Part shown: one piece after another, positions 11,110 through 25,500 of the stretch
How the letters are laid out: each line of letters begins with the position of its first letter
Numbering within the stretch: position 1 is the stretch's first letter
Assembly (NCBI GenBank): GCA_035236585.1
Contig: CP141138.1
Coordinates: forward strand, 23,571,437-23,635,436
Direction: 5' to 3'
Origin: Warburgia ugandensis
Taxonomy: Eukaryota; Streptophyta; Magnoliopsida; Canellales; Canellaceae
DNA length: 64,000 bases
The notes under the pieces: model-generated
What the model saw: the letters and a program-made list of their open reading frames with translations, nothing else
What the model was told of the DNA's origin: nothing
Databases searched by the model: none
Made by a program: the position numbers and the translations under genes

Positions 11110-12602
11110 CGAGTACATTTTCTTTCTTTGTAACTCTCAAAGCCGTAGCGGAAATGATACAAGGAAAAACAATTTTTGTACCACGGAAGCCACTGTTAAG
11201 ACCATGGATCCCCACACAATTGTAGTTTGAGGTAATCTAAGCAAAGTGCTTCCACAAAATGAGAAGGTTTTTGTTGTCGCTGGTTTGTTGACAGATCTAC
11301 TCATGTCCATCTGACACGTGTGAAACCTGAACCTTTGGTTATTTATGGTATTAATTGGAGTAAGGAGGAAAACTGGAAGGGAGGCAAGGAGTAAGCTTGA
11401 CAAATGGCAATTCCTCTTTCCTGGAAAAATGGATTAATGGGGGCTAGCGTGTGGTTCTCCGGGAAGAAAAGGATTCTTGGAAAAGGAAAAGATAGCACGG
11501 GCTTCATGGGTAAAATGGGTCCACACATTCTAAACACGTGGATGATGCCTTTAGAAAGACTTAACGTGTAAAGCCTAGAAACCCCTTTTCTTACTTCTCA
11601 TATGACCTCAGCGTGTGGCTTTGATACTCATGTCAGGTGAGATGCTCCCTAGTAAATTAGAACCACAGACCCATAATCTTCGACTAGGACCTGCAATATT
11701 CAACACCCCAAAACTTTTCTTGAGGGTCCTAAAATCCTTTGAAATTTTACTTGGCTTCAATTGCTGGCACGGGATTGCCAACAACATGCTAAATGAGCTT
11801 GAACAGTATCGGTTAAATTGACATAAATCTTTAGAACTAGTGATTTGCCAGGCTAGTTGCAAACTTTTGCCGACTGATATTGCATATTACAAGGACCCAA
11901 ACAGAAGACTCCCGAGCAAAAGGCCTTTAGCATATTGGCCCAAGAAGAAAGCTCTCTATCGTAAGGCCAAGGGTCACGGCTGCTCATGGGTTTGTGCATG
12001 TAACGTGCGCATACGCACACCCAAAACAATAATAAATCTAAAAACAGAACTCTCGTGAAGGACTTTTCAGCCCTGGGATGCCCTTCAGTATGCTCACTAT
12101 AGGCCCATGGATCTTATGATACGACCCAGACACCGGGACTACTCCGCATATTTAGTCTATCCTGCCTATATGTTTTTCGGACAATTACTTTCTCACATTT
12201 CTTTGGAAAATATGAGCACAAAGGCACGAACAATTGTTCAATGTCTCATTACTAAATCCGGGTACTTCAAATTTTTCATATGGTGTAACTGTAGAGGCGC
12301 CTTGGTGCAACCGTCGAGGCGCAACCATTAAATTATCGCCACGTAATCTGGTAGTCACAGGTTGGAGACATAAAAACAGCTTCTTTCAAAAGTGCAAAGA
12401 AAGGCGGCACACTATAAATCTGCATAGTCAAGTCAAAGAAAACCAAATGCCAGACACATTCTCACTCAAATAGAGTTTTCTCATTAATTATTGTGCAGAG
12501 TTTAAGAGATGGAAACTGTCGCAGTTACACACGATCAAATCTTACCTCCAAAATAAAGACAAAACTGTCATGATATTGTCTTCATTCTGACAATTCATAA
12601 GA
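11110..12602. other. Unassigned DNA and probable 3' flank of the small membrane-protein gene
   Basis: Several open frames of 60-90 codons exist on both strands but none has a recognisable domain. The right part, nearest 12602, is downstream of the stop codon of the minus-strand membrane-protein gene and probably holds its 3' untranslated region. No polyadenylation signal could be placed. No repeat structure stands out. Confidence 0.4.
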
Positions 12603-12694
12603 TCATTTAACAGATGGTAAGCCTGATGAGAGCCTCGCACTGCGAGCTTTATCAGCTTTTTCCATATAATCTTGATGAGATTGATGCTTTGCTC
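12603..12694 (-). CDS. Exon 2 of the small membrane-protein gene
   Basis: The exon supplies two bases of a glycine codon, then 29 codons (AKHQSHQDYMEKADKARSAR followed by LSSGLPSVK) and a TGA stop. It is too short to appear as a standalone open frame. The acceptor CTAG at 12698-12695 follows a good pyrimidine tract. The phase fits exon 1 exactly. The charged tail after the membrane helix probably faces the cytosol or an organelle lumen. Confidence 0.82.
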
Positions 12695-15600
12695 CTAGAA
12701 AATGAAATAACGAACAATGAGAGAGAAGTGAAGTGGATCAGGGTCTTCGTGGGACCAAATAAATTGCATTACACCTGAAAAACCTTGTGTACTGACAGCA
12801 GCATCATCCTGAATTTTCAATTATTATTTTTTTTCTAAAAGGCAGAATCGTCATGGACATTGAATTGCCAGACCTCCGCATGGCTCAGAGATTAGAAATA
12901 TGTCCATAAAATCATAGGGTAATACCTATGAACAAAATCATAGACTAGAGCAATCTACATTTGAAAGAAATTTATTGATAATAGCTCCCCACTGTTGCAA
13001 GTGATTTCTCCATGAAATGCAAGATCACTCATTCAGGTGGTTTCCCGTGCAAGGAGGACCAGCGGGTTGCAGCGATACTCATTGCTCAACTGCCCCACCC
13101 CGCCCGAAACCCAATCCTGCCGCCCGCACACCGCCTGAAACCCAACGACAACACCCCCTCCCCACACACACGCACAGCCCGAAACCCAATGTCAACCCCG
13201 ACATTCCCTACTCTGCTAGATTTGTTTGAATTCGTAAAGAGTTAGAGTTTTGGAAAAGGATCTAAAATGATCTCACATCAAAACAGTAAAACTGAGGATG
13301 GTTTGTCAGTGCCCATTAGCAATCAGAGACTGATTGGAACTTCGGTCCCTCCGTTGAGTTAGGATCCTCGATTTGAGGTATATAGTGGCAGATCCAACCA
13401 CTATACACCTCTAAATTGCTAGATTCAACCATCCAAATCATAATGTATGCTTAAAAATAGTTAAATACAGACCTTTTATGGTTGGGATTGGATTGGAATG
13501 GCGATCTGTGCGGGAAAACAGATTTGACAATCTGGATCGTCCAATTTGTTACTGTGTAAATAGTTATTGATAATATCTGATCGATGATCAGATGCTGCCA
13601 GTGAGTTCCTCATCTTTAAAAATGATAGGATTACTCGAATTGTATGAATTTGAAGTGAAACAGATCAAATGATCTAGGTCGTTTGATCTGTCACTATTCA
13701 AACAGAAACCCTGTGATGTCTGATCAATGATCAGATGCCACAGATGGATTTTTGAACCTTGAATTGGCTTAAATATGATATAAATTGTGGAATTTGGATA
13801 AACATGCAAATCAGAATGGAGGAATAGTACTCATGGTGAATAAATCTAAATCTAATCGTTAAATTTTGGTAAAATTATGAATTTAAAAGTTATATATAGA
13901 ATTAGATGTCAGAAATGGAAATTCATGGATTGTATGGGTGATCTGACAATTGTTGACCATCGGATCATAATCAGTTGCAAATGGAAAACTGATGATATTG
14001 CTTTTATGCAATTTGACGAAATGTGACTGTATGATTAGGTTCATAATTAAAAGTAATATTAACATCCAATATATAGAACTTAAAAGTACATATCTGGACA
14101 ATTATCCATGAAATCAGACCTTGAAATACTAAGTCAGATCACAGCGACTTATTGAAGTAAACTTTTATATTTAAATTGTCTGTCAAGGGGATTATGCCAA
14201 TGGAAAAGGCAAAGCTAAACCATGGACCATTAATTGGGGAATGGATGATGGATCTAGGACTGATCTGATAATGTATTCCTCTATGGAATAGATGATCAGT
14301 GAAAATTTAAACAGTTTATGATGACCTAAACCGTTAGACTTTGATTAAAACAGAATTTTTATGTACTCATTTATATATGATTCAACATTAACAAGAACTC
14401 TGTAACATCAACAAAGCAAATTGATCGATAAGTGAAGAAACTTAACGAAACTGAGAATTTTGCTTACGAAGAAGGTGGTTTTAACATCTATTTGTTATTA
14501 AGATTTTAACTAATCGAATCGTTTGCTTATCATGTTTTCTGTTCAAGGTTACTTGATTATCATGAGATTTACATTACATCATGTTACTTTGTTCTAAGCT
14601 TTTCAATAATGCTATATTTGCAAAAGAGGCATATGTGATTGTGTGTGTGTGTGTGTGTCTTCATAACTATGATGCATATTTCTATATAAAAAATGAAAAT
14701 GATGTTGTTTATTTTGTTACACACAGTTGCGTGTTTTTGAAAGAAATGATTATACTTAAAATGCATCAATCCCATGTTTTGAGATGAGTTAAAGAAATGC
14801 ATGATTTTGCATGAGATATATATTACATGATTTATGATCATTTGGGATTGAGATATATCTTTGTTCAGGCTAATGAGCCTGGTAGGCACTATACTAAGAG
14901 GTTGTACGGGGTAGCTTCCCGACCTCTAACCACCAAAGGTGTAAGGTATCCAGGCTTAAGGCGGCATCGTTTTCTCCACTGCTACGATAGGAACAACCAT
15001 TGGAGGTGGTGACAGCACCCTTTCGAAACGTATCTGCAGTCGTCGTGGTGGCTGCAGTGGCTATTCTCTAGATACCGGAGAGGTGCGATTTAGTGATTTG
15101 GTCGTGAGTATAGTGTGCCATAGGATTTCTGTTTTATGACCCACGTAGATGGGCTTGATGGTCTTTAAATGAGTACTCATGACCAACCAGCTGATGTGTT
15201 TGCCGGAGTGCTTATGTGCACGTGATGTTGTTGTCCGTTTGGGATTGCCGACATTTACAATTTAACCGATGACTACTTTAATACTTTAATGACCTTATGA
15301 TGTTTGATTTATCAAGTTAAATAGTGGATCTTTCACATAGTTCTCAAGTTAAAGCAATATCACCAGTTTCCCATTTTCAATTGATTATGATCCAATGGTA
15401 ACAATCTTCAAATCACCCCTACAGTCCATGAATTTCCCTTTCTAACATCTAATTCTATATACAACTTTTAAATTCATAATTTTACCAAAATTTAATGATT
15501 ATATTTATATTTATTCACCATGAATACTATTCCTCCATTATGATTTGCATGTTTATCCAAATTCCACAATTTATATCATATTTAAGCCAATTCAAGGTTC

Positions 15601-16479
15601 AAGAATCCATCTGTGGCATCTGATCATTGATCAGATATCACAGGGTTTCCGTTTGAATAGTGACAAATCAAATGGCCTAGATCATCCGATTTGTTTCACT
15701 TCAAATTCATACAATTGGAGCCATCCTATCATTTTTAAAGATGGGGAACTCACTGGCAACATCTGATTATCGATCAGATGTTGTTAGTCACTGTTTACAC
15801 AGTAATAAATCAGACGGTCTAGATTGTCCGATCTATTTTCCCACACAGATCACCATTTCAATCCAATCCCAACCACAAGAGGTCTGTATTTAATTGTTTT
15901 TAAGCATACATTACAATTTGGATCGTCAGATCTGGCAATTTACAGGTGTACAGTGGCCAGATCTGCCATTGTATACCTCGGATCAACAATCAGAACTCAA
16001 TGGGGTTACTGGAGTTCCAATCAGTCTCCGAGCACCAAGGGGCACCGACAAATCATCCTCAGTTTTACTGTTTTGACATGGGATCATTTTAGATCCTTTC
16101 CAAAACCCTAACTCTCTACATATTCATACAAATCTAGCAAAAAAAAATGGACAAGAGTTTGCAAAGAACTTACCTTTGTAGTGATTTAAGCCTCCAATCA
16201 TCGCTAGACATGTATTTTGTTTGAAATTTTCAACAACTATTCACGTGCATGATTTCCCATCTCCAGTTGACTGCCAAGAATAGCTCAGATCACCCAATAA
16301 ACTTGGGGCTTCAGTTCACCTCATCGTTCAGAGCAGGATGATTAGATCGGATCATCGATCCGAGCCATCATCTTCTTCGACAATGACTATAGAATCCGAC
16401 AAACCGAGAAAAATCTTGTTTACTCACCGGCATGCCTCTCTCCTTCCTTCTTCTTCCCCCTCTTCTTTTCTTCTCTACT

Positions 16480-16518
<39 letters not shown>

Positions 16519-19500
16519 GCATGATTTGGGATTTCTAGGCCTGCTAGGTTTTCACCATCTCGTTTCCTTTCCTCTTCTCCTTCTCTCTTCTTCCTCTTCT
16601 CCTTCTGTGACGACCTGGGTTTTCTCATGCATTTTTAAATGAAAAATTCTAAATTCCTAAGGCAGGATCCCTATTAAAAAAAACAATGCAGTGCAGCGAA
16701 AAAATCTTTTATTTGAAATTCAATTTGAAAACCCCGAGTGTCATTTGCTTTCACAACAACCAAGGTAGTTTTTGAAAAGCTTTAGAAATCATAAGTGTTT
16801 TTCCCCAGATCTATCCAGTCACAGCACACAGCCCAACTGTAATTAAACACAAATACATATCCAAAGGGTTGAGAATTTACTTACATGTATAATTGTTTCC
16901 TTTTTGATTCACTTGCTCGTAGCGCTAACATAGATGTCCTCTACTCGTGAATGAAATTATCCTGAAAAATGTTAAGGATAGGGTGAGTATATACTATACT
17001 CAGTAGGAGTCTATCACTACTAGTTTTGAAATGCATGCTACGTTTAAAATCATAAGCTCTTTAAAACACGTGCATGTTTGAATACTCAAGTTCAATATTG
17101 ATATAAAAATCCATTGTCAAACTGAAATACTAACGACTTAAAGGATCACATAATCCAAAATCGAAAGTATCATATACATATATATCATAACATTATGATA
17201 TGCATAAGATGCTTCATTGAATCCAACTCATGGATATCTATAGTATGGTATGGTCGACCAACCTTATATCATGCCATATGTAATACACATAAATCCATGA
17301 AACCATAGGGTCCCACTATGCCCACGACCTCACCGCCGTGTGGTCCCCGGGTACCTAGGGACACAGGATCATATACCTCCACGGGGCATATGACACTTAT
17401 TTGTCGTAAATCATGCAATTTATGCAATCGGTTGCAAAACGTGCATGCAATGCATAAAATCTGCTCATGCTAGTATTGCATTCAAAGTTATAACCCTGCC
17501 TAGAAGCCTGACAGCCTAGAAGCCTACCAGCCTAGAAGCCTTGTCAACTCTCTCTAGCTCGCCCTCATCGGCCCGCCCTCATCGGTCAAGGCTACACTTA
17601 TCATGCAATCTATGCATGTAGCACATGTCTTGGCAATACATGCACAATGTATTTTTCAAAACCTGTCCTCTTTGGGTCCCTCACAACTGCTTGGCCCTCG
17701 GCACCCCAGCGTCTTTTGGCAACCCTCAAGGACATGCAATCTTTGCAAAAACTTAATGATCATGCAATGTATGCAATAGTTTGCAAAACATATCTATGTA
17801 TAATGTATATACAAAACATGTCTATGCAGAAAGCATTTGTCACATGCATGTTAAACAACTCATATACTTAAATCATGTATTTGCAAAACAATCATAGTTC
17901 TTTTAAAAGAATCTAGTAGCGATAGAGCACCTACCTGACTAGGTGGCGCTAACCCCTTTGTCCTCGTACGCTCCTGAACATGGTTTGGGGATTCAAGGTT
18001 AGTTTGACCCATCTTTTATGATTTTTAGAGCAGTTGGTCTTATTATTTAGGCATTAGGGGTCCATCCCTATGCCTATGGGTGTCCTAAGGTCCTAATTGG
18101 GCCTTGGTATTATCAGTTTCCCAAAGGTTTAGCGGCCACGCGCCACCATCCTATTCTAAGGGTCATGCCTACCTTTGATTGGGCCTTGATTAGGGATTTT
18201 ATAGTTTGGGTGTGTCCGCGTTGTCGACACAGACACAACGCCTTTTGCGGCACCTCAATTGGAGCTCTAGATCTCAAGTTATAAGCGTTTTAGTGCCACA
18301 CGTACATAAGGGTCTCAAGAGTGAAAAGACGAAATGCTAGGGCGCTGTGCGTCAGCGTCATGCGCCCTAGCTTCCTTAAGAAACGAGAAAACCCGTATTG
18401 CTAGCGCACTGCGCGTCTGAGGCGTGCGCCTCAGTGGGCGCGTCTGCAGACGCACTGGGTTTTCCCGCCCCTTTCTCTCTTTTGCGGGCGCGTCCCCGGA
18501 CACGCTCGTTAGTTTTTCTCAGATGCGTCGACGTGTTACGTTCCGCTCATCTGGGGGACCGGGGCATCCTCAGGACACCTTGGTTCGACCCTGTTGAACC
18601 AGTGTGGCCCAGGGAAAGTCCCTGGGTCCTAGGTGAGTCTCCAGGGCTCCATTTTGCATGATTTTTCATGCAAAAATTTAGGAAAATTGATCCTAGAACT
18701 ACTGTAAAGATGGGTTTTGAGAGATCTTTGGCATACCTAGCTCGTTGCTGGGTTTTTCTCCTGTTTCCCCTCTAGGTCACTCCTCCTCAACGGATTTTCT
18801 TCAACCTTTTAGGTTGCCATTAGAGGCACCCAAGAGCTCTATTTATAGAGCTATGAGAGGGTTCTGGAGGGGGCTTTCACCACCTTTGAATGACAGTGAT
18901 TTCTCCTCCAATCACCACCGTTCTAGAACCCTCTAGGAGGTTGAAGATGAAGGGTGCCTGTATCAAAACGGGCCCCTGTGTTTTGCAGGCTAAATCCCTT
19001 TTTTAATAAAAATTACATTTTTGCCCCTAAACTTCAAAGGGCCATAACTTACTCATTTTAACTCCGTTTTGGGTGATTTTGGTCTTATTGGATTCCTTTT
19101 TCCGAGACGCACCTAATGGTATCATTTTCAGGACCAAATTTCTAGGTTCAGTTAAGGTGGATAGTGAAATGACTAAAATGCCCTTATCTTCAAAAACTAA
19201 TCTTTTCATTGCTATCTTGGGATTTTAATATTTCAAAATTGGAGTCATTACACCTTCTACCTGGCATCGAGTTTCCTCCCTTAATCATTTTCGTCAGGTT
19301 TTCGCGAATAGACAGTCGCCTATTTCCTTTTGGTTTAAATGGTAGGGGTGCTAATATCAATTTGGCCCCTCTTTAAGTGTTTTAGTTATTTTCTTTTTAT
19401 TTTATTGTAAATACCTAGTTATGATGTTCTGTTAGTTTCACACAGCATGATTTTAGTCAAAGAGATCTGACTACTAGTCATGATGGTTTTTTAATGTCTC

Positions 19501-22500
19501 CCCTGTCTAACTTAGATTTTTGCAAGTGGGGCCTACTTATAAAATTACAAAAAAATCACAACTAATTTGTCTGAACTTCGATTTTAGAAAAATTAGTATC
19601 GTTGGAATCATTTTTTCTAGTACAATCCAATATGAAGCTATTATGGTTCAATTTGATGTCTTTCAAAAGGTCAATTTAGTGGAACCTAAATAAATATGAA
19701 GATTCTCTCATATATATTTATTAAAATTAATTAATAATTCTTTAACATAAAATTTAAAAATTAGGATCATTACATTCTTTCCCTCTTATAAGAATTTCAA
19801 TCCTGGGACCTGTGGGTTATGGGCCTATTTGTGAAATTACCACAATACCCTTCGCGAGAAAAATCACCATTTATTTGTCCGAACTCAAATTTTAGCCAAA
19901 TTTGTATCATTCGAATCATTTTTCCTATTACAATCAAATATGAAGGTAGTGGGGTATAATTTGATGCCTTTAAAAAGGTCAATTCAGTGGAACCTAAATA
20001 TGAAGATTCTCCCATTTATATTTATCAAAATTAATTCATAATCTTTTAAAATAAAATTAAAAAATTAGGATCGTTACACTATGTTGATTTGGAACACTAT
20101 GGGGATTGGAGATGGTTGTCCACTTAAACGCCCTAAGAAATGTATATGAAGTTCAATCATGTTTGTGTAGCAACCTTGAAACCTTTCCATTCTTTTAGGG
20201 TGGTTTGAAAAATTGCTAAAGTATTGAAGTTTGATTGTGCTATGTCTAGTGAGAAGGAAGGAGGTAAATTTTGGGTCCTTTTCAAGAGTTATTACGATTT
20301 CATAGATATAGAGTTTCATCAAGAACATATCTCTGGGGTCTTAAGCCCTCCCCTGAAGGTAACATTAGTATATGCATGTTGCTCTTATGTTGCTAGAAGG
20401 GAGCTATGGAGGAATTAGATAGGATGCAAGTATTGGATATACCATGGGTGGTAGGGGGAGATTTTAATAGTATCTGGGCACATCATGAGAAGCTTGGAGG
20501 GCAATTGAAGCCTACCATAATGATAGATGAGTTTAATTCCTGTATTGAAAGGTGTGGTCTACAAGATGTCGATAGAATTGGTTCTACATATTCTTGGTGT
20601 AATGGACAGCAAGGGAATGCATAGATGTGGTATAGTTTGGATAGGTTTCTAATGAATTAAAAATCTATAGAAAGGGCTAGGTGGTGGTACAAGGCTCTCC
20701 CTCGTTCTAACTCGGACCACTGCCCACTTGTTTTACTTTCCTCTTTATGGGATTCAAATCATAGACCAGCTCCATTTTACTATTGGAGGATGTGGCAAAG
20801 GCAGCTAGATTTCTTGTAGGTGGTCAAAGATAATTGGTTGGCTCCTTGCTATGGGAAGGGGATAATTAAACCGATCAATAAGTTAAAGAGATTAAAGGTA
20901 GCATTTAAAGCAAGGAATAAATCAACCTTTGATTTTATTCAGGATTAGATTAGCAGAGCATAAGCGAAAGTTGAGGCCTTGGAAGAGGCGGTACAGCATG
21001 GCCACCAGCTAGACGATTCCCTTTTAGACAAATAGATGGAACTTGATGGGCTGTTAAGTAGGGAGGAGGTGTTCTTTCAACAAAAGGCAAAGCAAGGTTG
21101 GTTGACAAAGGGTGAGAGGAACATCCAGTATCTCAAGGCTATAATGAGAAATAAGCACCAGAGGAATTTTCTTTTTGGAGTTAAGGGACGCAAAAGGGAA
21201 TATAGTCAATGATCGGGAGGCAATTGGTAAGGTTGCTACTAAGTTTTATGAAGACTTACTAGCATCAACTCAGGAATTCTCCTCTACGTATGAAAGACAA
21301 TTTATACTGGGTATAGTAAACCAACTAGATAATAATGCACTGATGGCTTATTCAAGTGAGCAAGAATTAATAATGGTTGTCCTATCTATTCACCCGAACT
21401 TTGGTCTAGATGGTTTTAGGTCAAATTTTTTCTCTTATGCATGGGAGATTATTAAGGAAGATATGGTGGAGGCTGTAGTAGACTTGTTTTACGATACAGT
21501 TATTCCAAGAGCCCTTGGTGCTACTTGTCATAATCCCTAAGCATGATAACCCAATAAAAATTGGAGACTTTAGGCCAAGATCTTTGTGTAATGTTGCATA
21601 CAAGATCATGGCTAAAGTGATTGTCAATTGTGTGGCTAGCTTGCTTCCAAGGTTAATCTCTAATGAGCAAGGGGAATTTATCAAATGTAGAAGTATATTT
21701 GATCAGATTCTAATGGCCCAAGACCTCACTAGTGCATTAAACAAAAACAACTTTGGTGGAAACTTAATGATTAAGGTGGACATGGCCAAGGCTTATGATA
21801 GAGTGCAATGGTCCTACTTAATGGGAGTGACGAAAGCCTTTGTATTTTGTGATAGCTAGTGTTCTCTAATTTGCGTCATGCATTTCATCTTGCCAGCTCT
21901 CCCTCTTCTTGAATGGTGGTATCCAAATTTTTTTTTAAGGGTAAAAGGGGGCTGAGACAGGGGGACCCCTTATCCCCCTATTTATTTGTGATTACATAGA
22001 AAGTATTGTCTAAGAGTCTAAAGGAAGCAAAGGCTAATGGGAGAAATGATGCATTTAGAAGCGAGTCTGGGGAGACTATCACACACCTCTGTTATGCTGA
22101 TGATTTATTGATTTTCATCCAAGGGACTATGCATTTGGTTCAAAATCTTGGCAAACTTTTGGCACAGTACTTAATGTGGTCAAATCAGGTGATAAATGCC
22201 TAAAAATCTAAAATATTTTTCTCATCAAAACAATCTATAGTGCTAAGACAGATTCTGTTTAAGACACTAGGATATAAGGAGGGATCATTACCTACCACTT
22301 ACTTAAGGGCTCCTTTGAATAGTATGAGACTAGCTAGCATACACTTTGAGCAATTGATCCAGAAGATCCAGAAAAAGCTAGCAGGGTGGAAAGTTATTAT
22401 CATGGATAAGTAGATTTCTTTTAATAAAGCATGTGTCAAGTAGCATCCATATTCATATCCTATTTATTCTCCCTATGCCAAAGCTAGTGATAGATAAAAC

Positions 22501-25500
22501 TCATGGTTTGTTTGCAAACTTTTTCTAGGGAGAGGAGCGAGGTAGGTCAAAGAAACATTGGAGATCATGGATGACCATTAGTAGAACTAAAGAGGAAGGG
22601 GGGCTTGGATTGGAAATTTTGGGGGTGGTGAATAAATCAATGGCAATTAAGGTAGCATGGAGGTTCTACTCGGAGGACTCACTATTTACTAGATACTTTA
22701 GAAGAAAGTATGTGCAGCAAGGTAAGGAACTATGGAATATTTCTATCAATTCTTATGCTAATGTTTCATGAAAATTTATTAGAAAATATTTGTTATTGGT
22801 GATTGAGAATGGTTGATGGATCATTGGTAGAGGTGATATTCCCTTTTGGCATACTAAGGTGTCTAATATAGAGGTGTTGGTTAGCCAAATTCCACTCTGT
22901 GGATATCAAAAGTTGATCTTGAAGGATGTCATATCTGAAAGGGGATGGAATAAATAGTGTCTAATAGAGCTTGTGGGGGAAAATTGGCAAAAGAATTATT
23001 AGGGATGGATTTGAAGTTACTGGTTAGGGACGATGAAGTGATTTGGTCGTTGACTGCTAAGGAAGAGTTCTCATTAAAGTCAGTAAGAAAGCTCATCCAT
23101 TCACCAAAGGATACTTCCTTTTGTCATAAAGTTGTATGGATGCAAAAGCTTCCTTTAAACATGAAATTGTTTAGGTGAAAAGCAGTACAAAACTATTTGC
23201 CTATTGAGGAAAAATTACAAGCAATTGGCATCTCACTAGCTTCTAAGTGTGGGTGTTGTTTCATTGGCCAAATGGAATCAGTCAACCATATTCTAAGACA
23301 ACATGATATTCCAACAAGACTTTAGGACTAGTATGCAAATGTTCTTAAGATGCAAACACCAAATGGTCTTCATTGGATAGCTATGGAGAAATGGTGGTAT
23401 GATAGGGGCACCTCCTCTAACTTAATGGGGGTCATGAGACGATTGATACCTGGAATTATTTTGTGGCATTATTGGACGGCGAGATGTGCATGGAAGATGG
23501 CTAGTAAAAGAGACTCTAACCATTCTATTTGGGCTAAGATTAGCTTGGTGATGCTGAGTTGCCTTGGAGGCAGTGACATATAGTGGAGACCTTACAAGAG
23601 TGTGATAGTATATTGCCTTGTTTTCATAAAGTTATTACTGTTAAGTGGGAGGCTCCAAAAGAGGGATGTTGGAAGCTGAATATTGATGGGAGTTGGTTGG
23701 GTAACCAGGGGCCATATGGGGATGGAGATGTCATGAGAGATCATAAGGCTAAGATGATTTTTGCTTATGTCGTGTATGGAGGTAGGGAGGGGACCAACAA
23801 TAAAGCTAAAATGTTGCATCTTCTGGAGGGTTTGAATCATTGCATAAAATATGAAATATATCAGGTATGCATAGAGTATGATTCTTCCTTGGTAGTGTAG
23901 TGGTGTAAGGGAGTAGGGAGGGGACCAACAATAAAGCTAAAATGTTGCGTCTTCTGGAGGGTTTGAATCATTGCATAAAATATGAAATATATCAGGTATG
24001 CATAGAATATGATTCTTCCTTGGTAGTGCAGTGGTGTAAGGGAGTGTGGAAGCCACCATGGCTACTCTACGTTATATGGGATACCATTAGAGAACTAATG
24101 ACGAGGATCGACATCCAAGTTAAACACGTATTTTTTGGGAAGGTAATCAAGTGGCTAATAGTCTGGCTAGACAAGGGGCAATGGAAAATCCTTTTTTTGT
24201 TAATGTTTCTTATGAATTACCTGTAATTACAAGTGATCTTCTGAGATTGGATGCAATTGGTTATCCTTCTCTAATGACAACGTGATATTATTTGTATTTT
24301 TTTTTGTTTTAGACTCCCTTGTTTTGAGGGGATCTCATTAATGAAATATGGTTTCGGGCCACTTACCAAAAAAAAATAAAAAATGGTTCATGCAAAGCCA
24401 TTATTCCAAAAAAGAAAGGTAAAAAGTACAATGCTTTCATAATTTGGAAGTTATAAGAGTTGATTTCCAAAATTTTATATAGAAGTAGAAGAACATGAAT
24501 AGACATTGATGAATAGGTTTATTCAAGAAGTTTGGACACTAACAATTCTACTCTCACAAATTTATAACCAGTACCAGTCATCACAAAATGTTTGTTTGAG
24601 TGCAAATAAAAGTAGATACTTGATATGGGAGTGGAGAGCAAAGAAGCATATATACATGCTTGGATTTTTCCAATAGGTTGTATGTTGAATAAAGCTTCAT
24701 ACCCTATACTTCATAGAGTGGGCATTTTAGACTTCCCAACATGCACTAATGGTGGAATTTATCTAGCATTTGTATAGTTTAGGGAATAAGCCATTCGACC
24801 ACCCAAAATATTCAATTAGCCGCATCAAGGATTATCAATAGTATCAGTTGCTTTTGATAACTATTTTCATGAGCAAGTTTGGTAACCCTCAGTTTGGCAT
24901 GGAAACTATAAACCAAATAAATTGCCTGATTGACATGGGACCACCCAAATTTGTTGCACATCCTACCCATGGAGGATAAAGCATATGGTGATCTTAATCA
25001 CCTTGTCCATTAATGTGAGAAAGGATCACTCCTCTATCATTTGTTAATCATTATCACAGAGGCAAGAAGACCAAAGAGTTTCCTACCTTGCTGTGGGGAT
25101 CTCCATCTCTAGTACAAGCTGGCATGGCAGTCTTGCAAAAATTGGTCCTACCTTCACCATGCCTTTTTTCTGAATGCTAGTTTGAGTGAAGATGCTTGGC
25201 TGCTGAAATATTTAGGTTGGTCATTGAAGTTTTTCCTATTTCTTAATTTCTTTCCTTGAAGAATATTTATTAACAAAAAGAGTATTTGCAAGAGTGACCA
25301 AGACAAATACGACTACTCAAACAAGAGAATATAAATACAAAGGAAATCTAACCAAAAGGAGCTTACCATAAATGGAAAATGATGGCCAATCAAAAAGCAC
25401 CTCATTACCACTAGCGCTTGGATCCACATCTGATGCTATAAGAATTGATAGAAAAATGCTTCACATACACCCAACATTTTGCTATATTGCTACCACCATC

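Noticed and set aside
12784-12808. A 25-nt exon-like segment on the minus strand (CAG/GATGATGC...ACACAAG/GTTT).
   Set aside because: Placed between the two exons of the membrane-protein gene it gives an immediate in-frame TGA, while direct joining of exons 1 and 2 keeps frame. It could only be a rare poison exon, and nothing supports that.
13588-15766. A pair of similar 73-codon frames on opposite strands, suggestive of a conserved small protein.
   Set aside because: They sit at mirrored places in the arms of an inverted repeat, so their similarity follows from the repeat. No selection on protein sequence can be argued.
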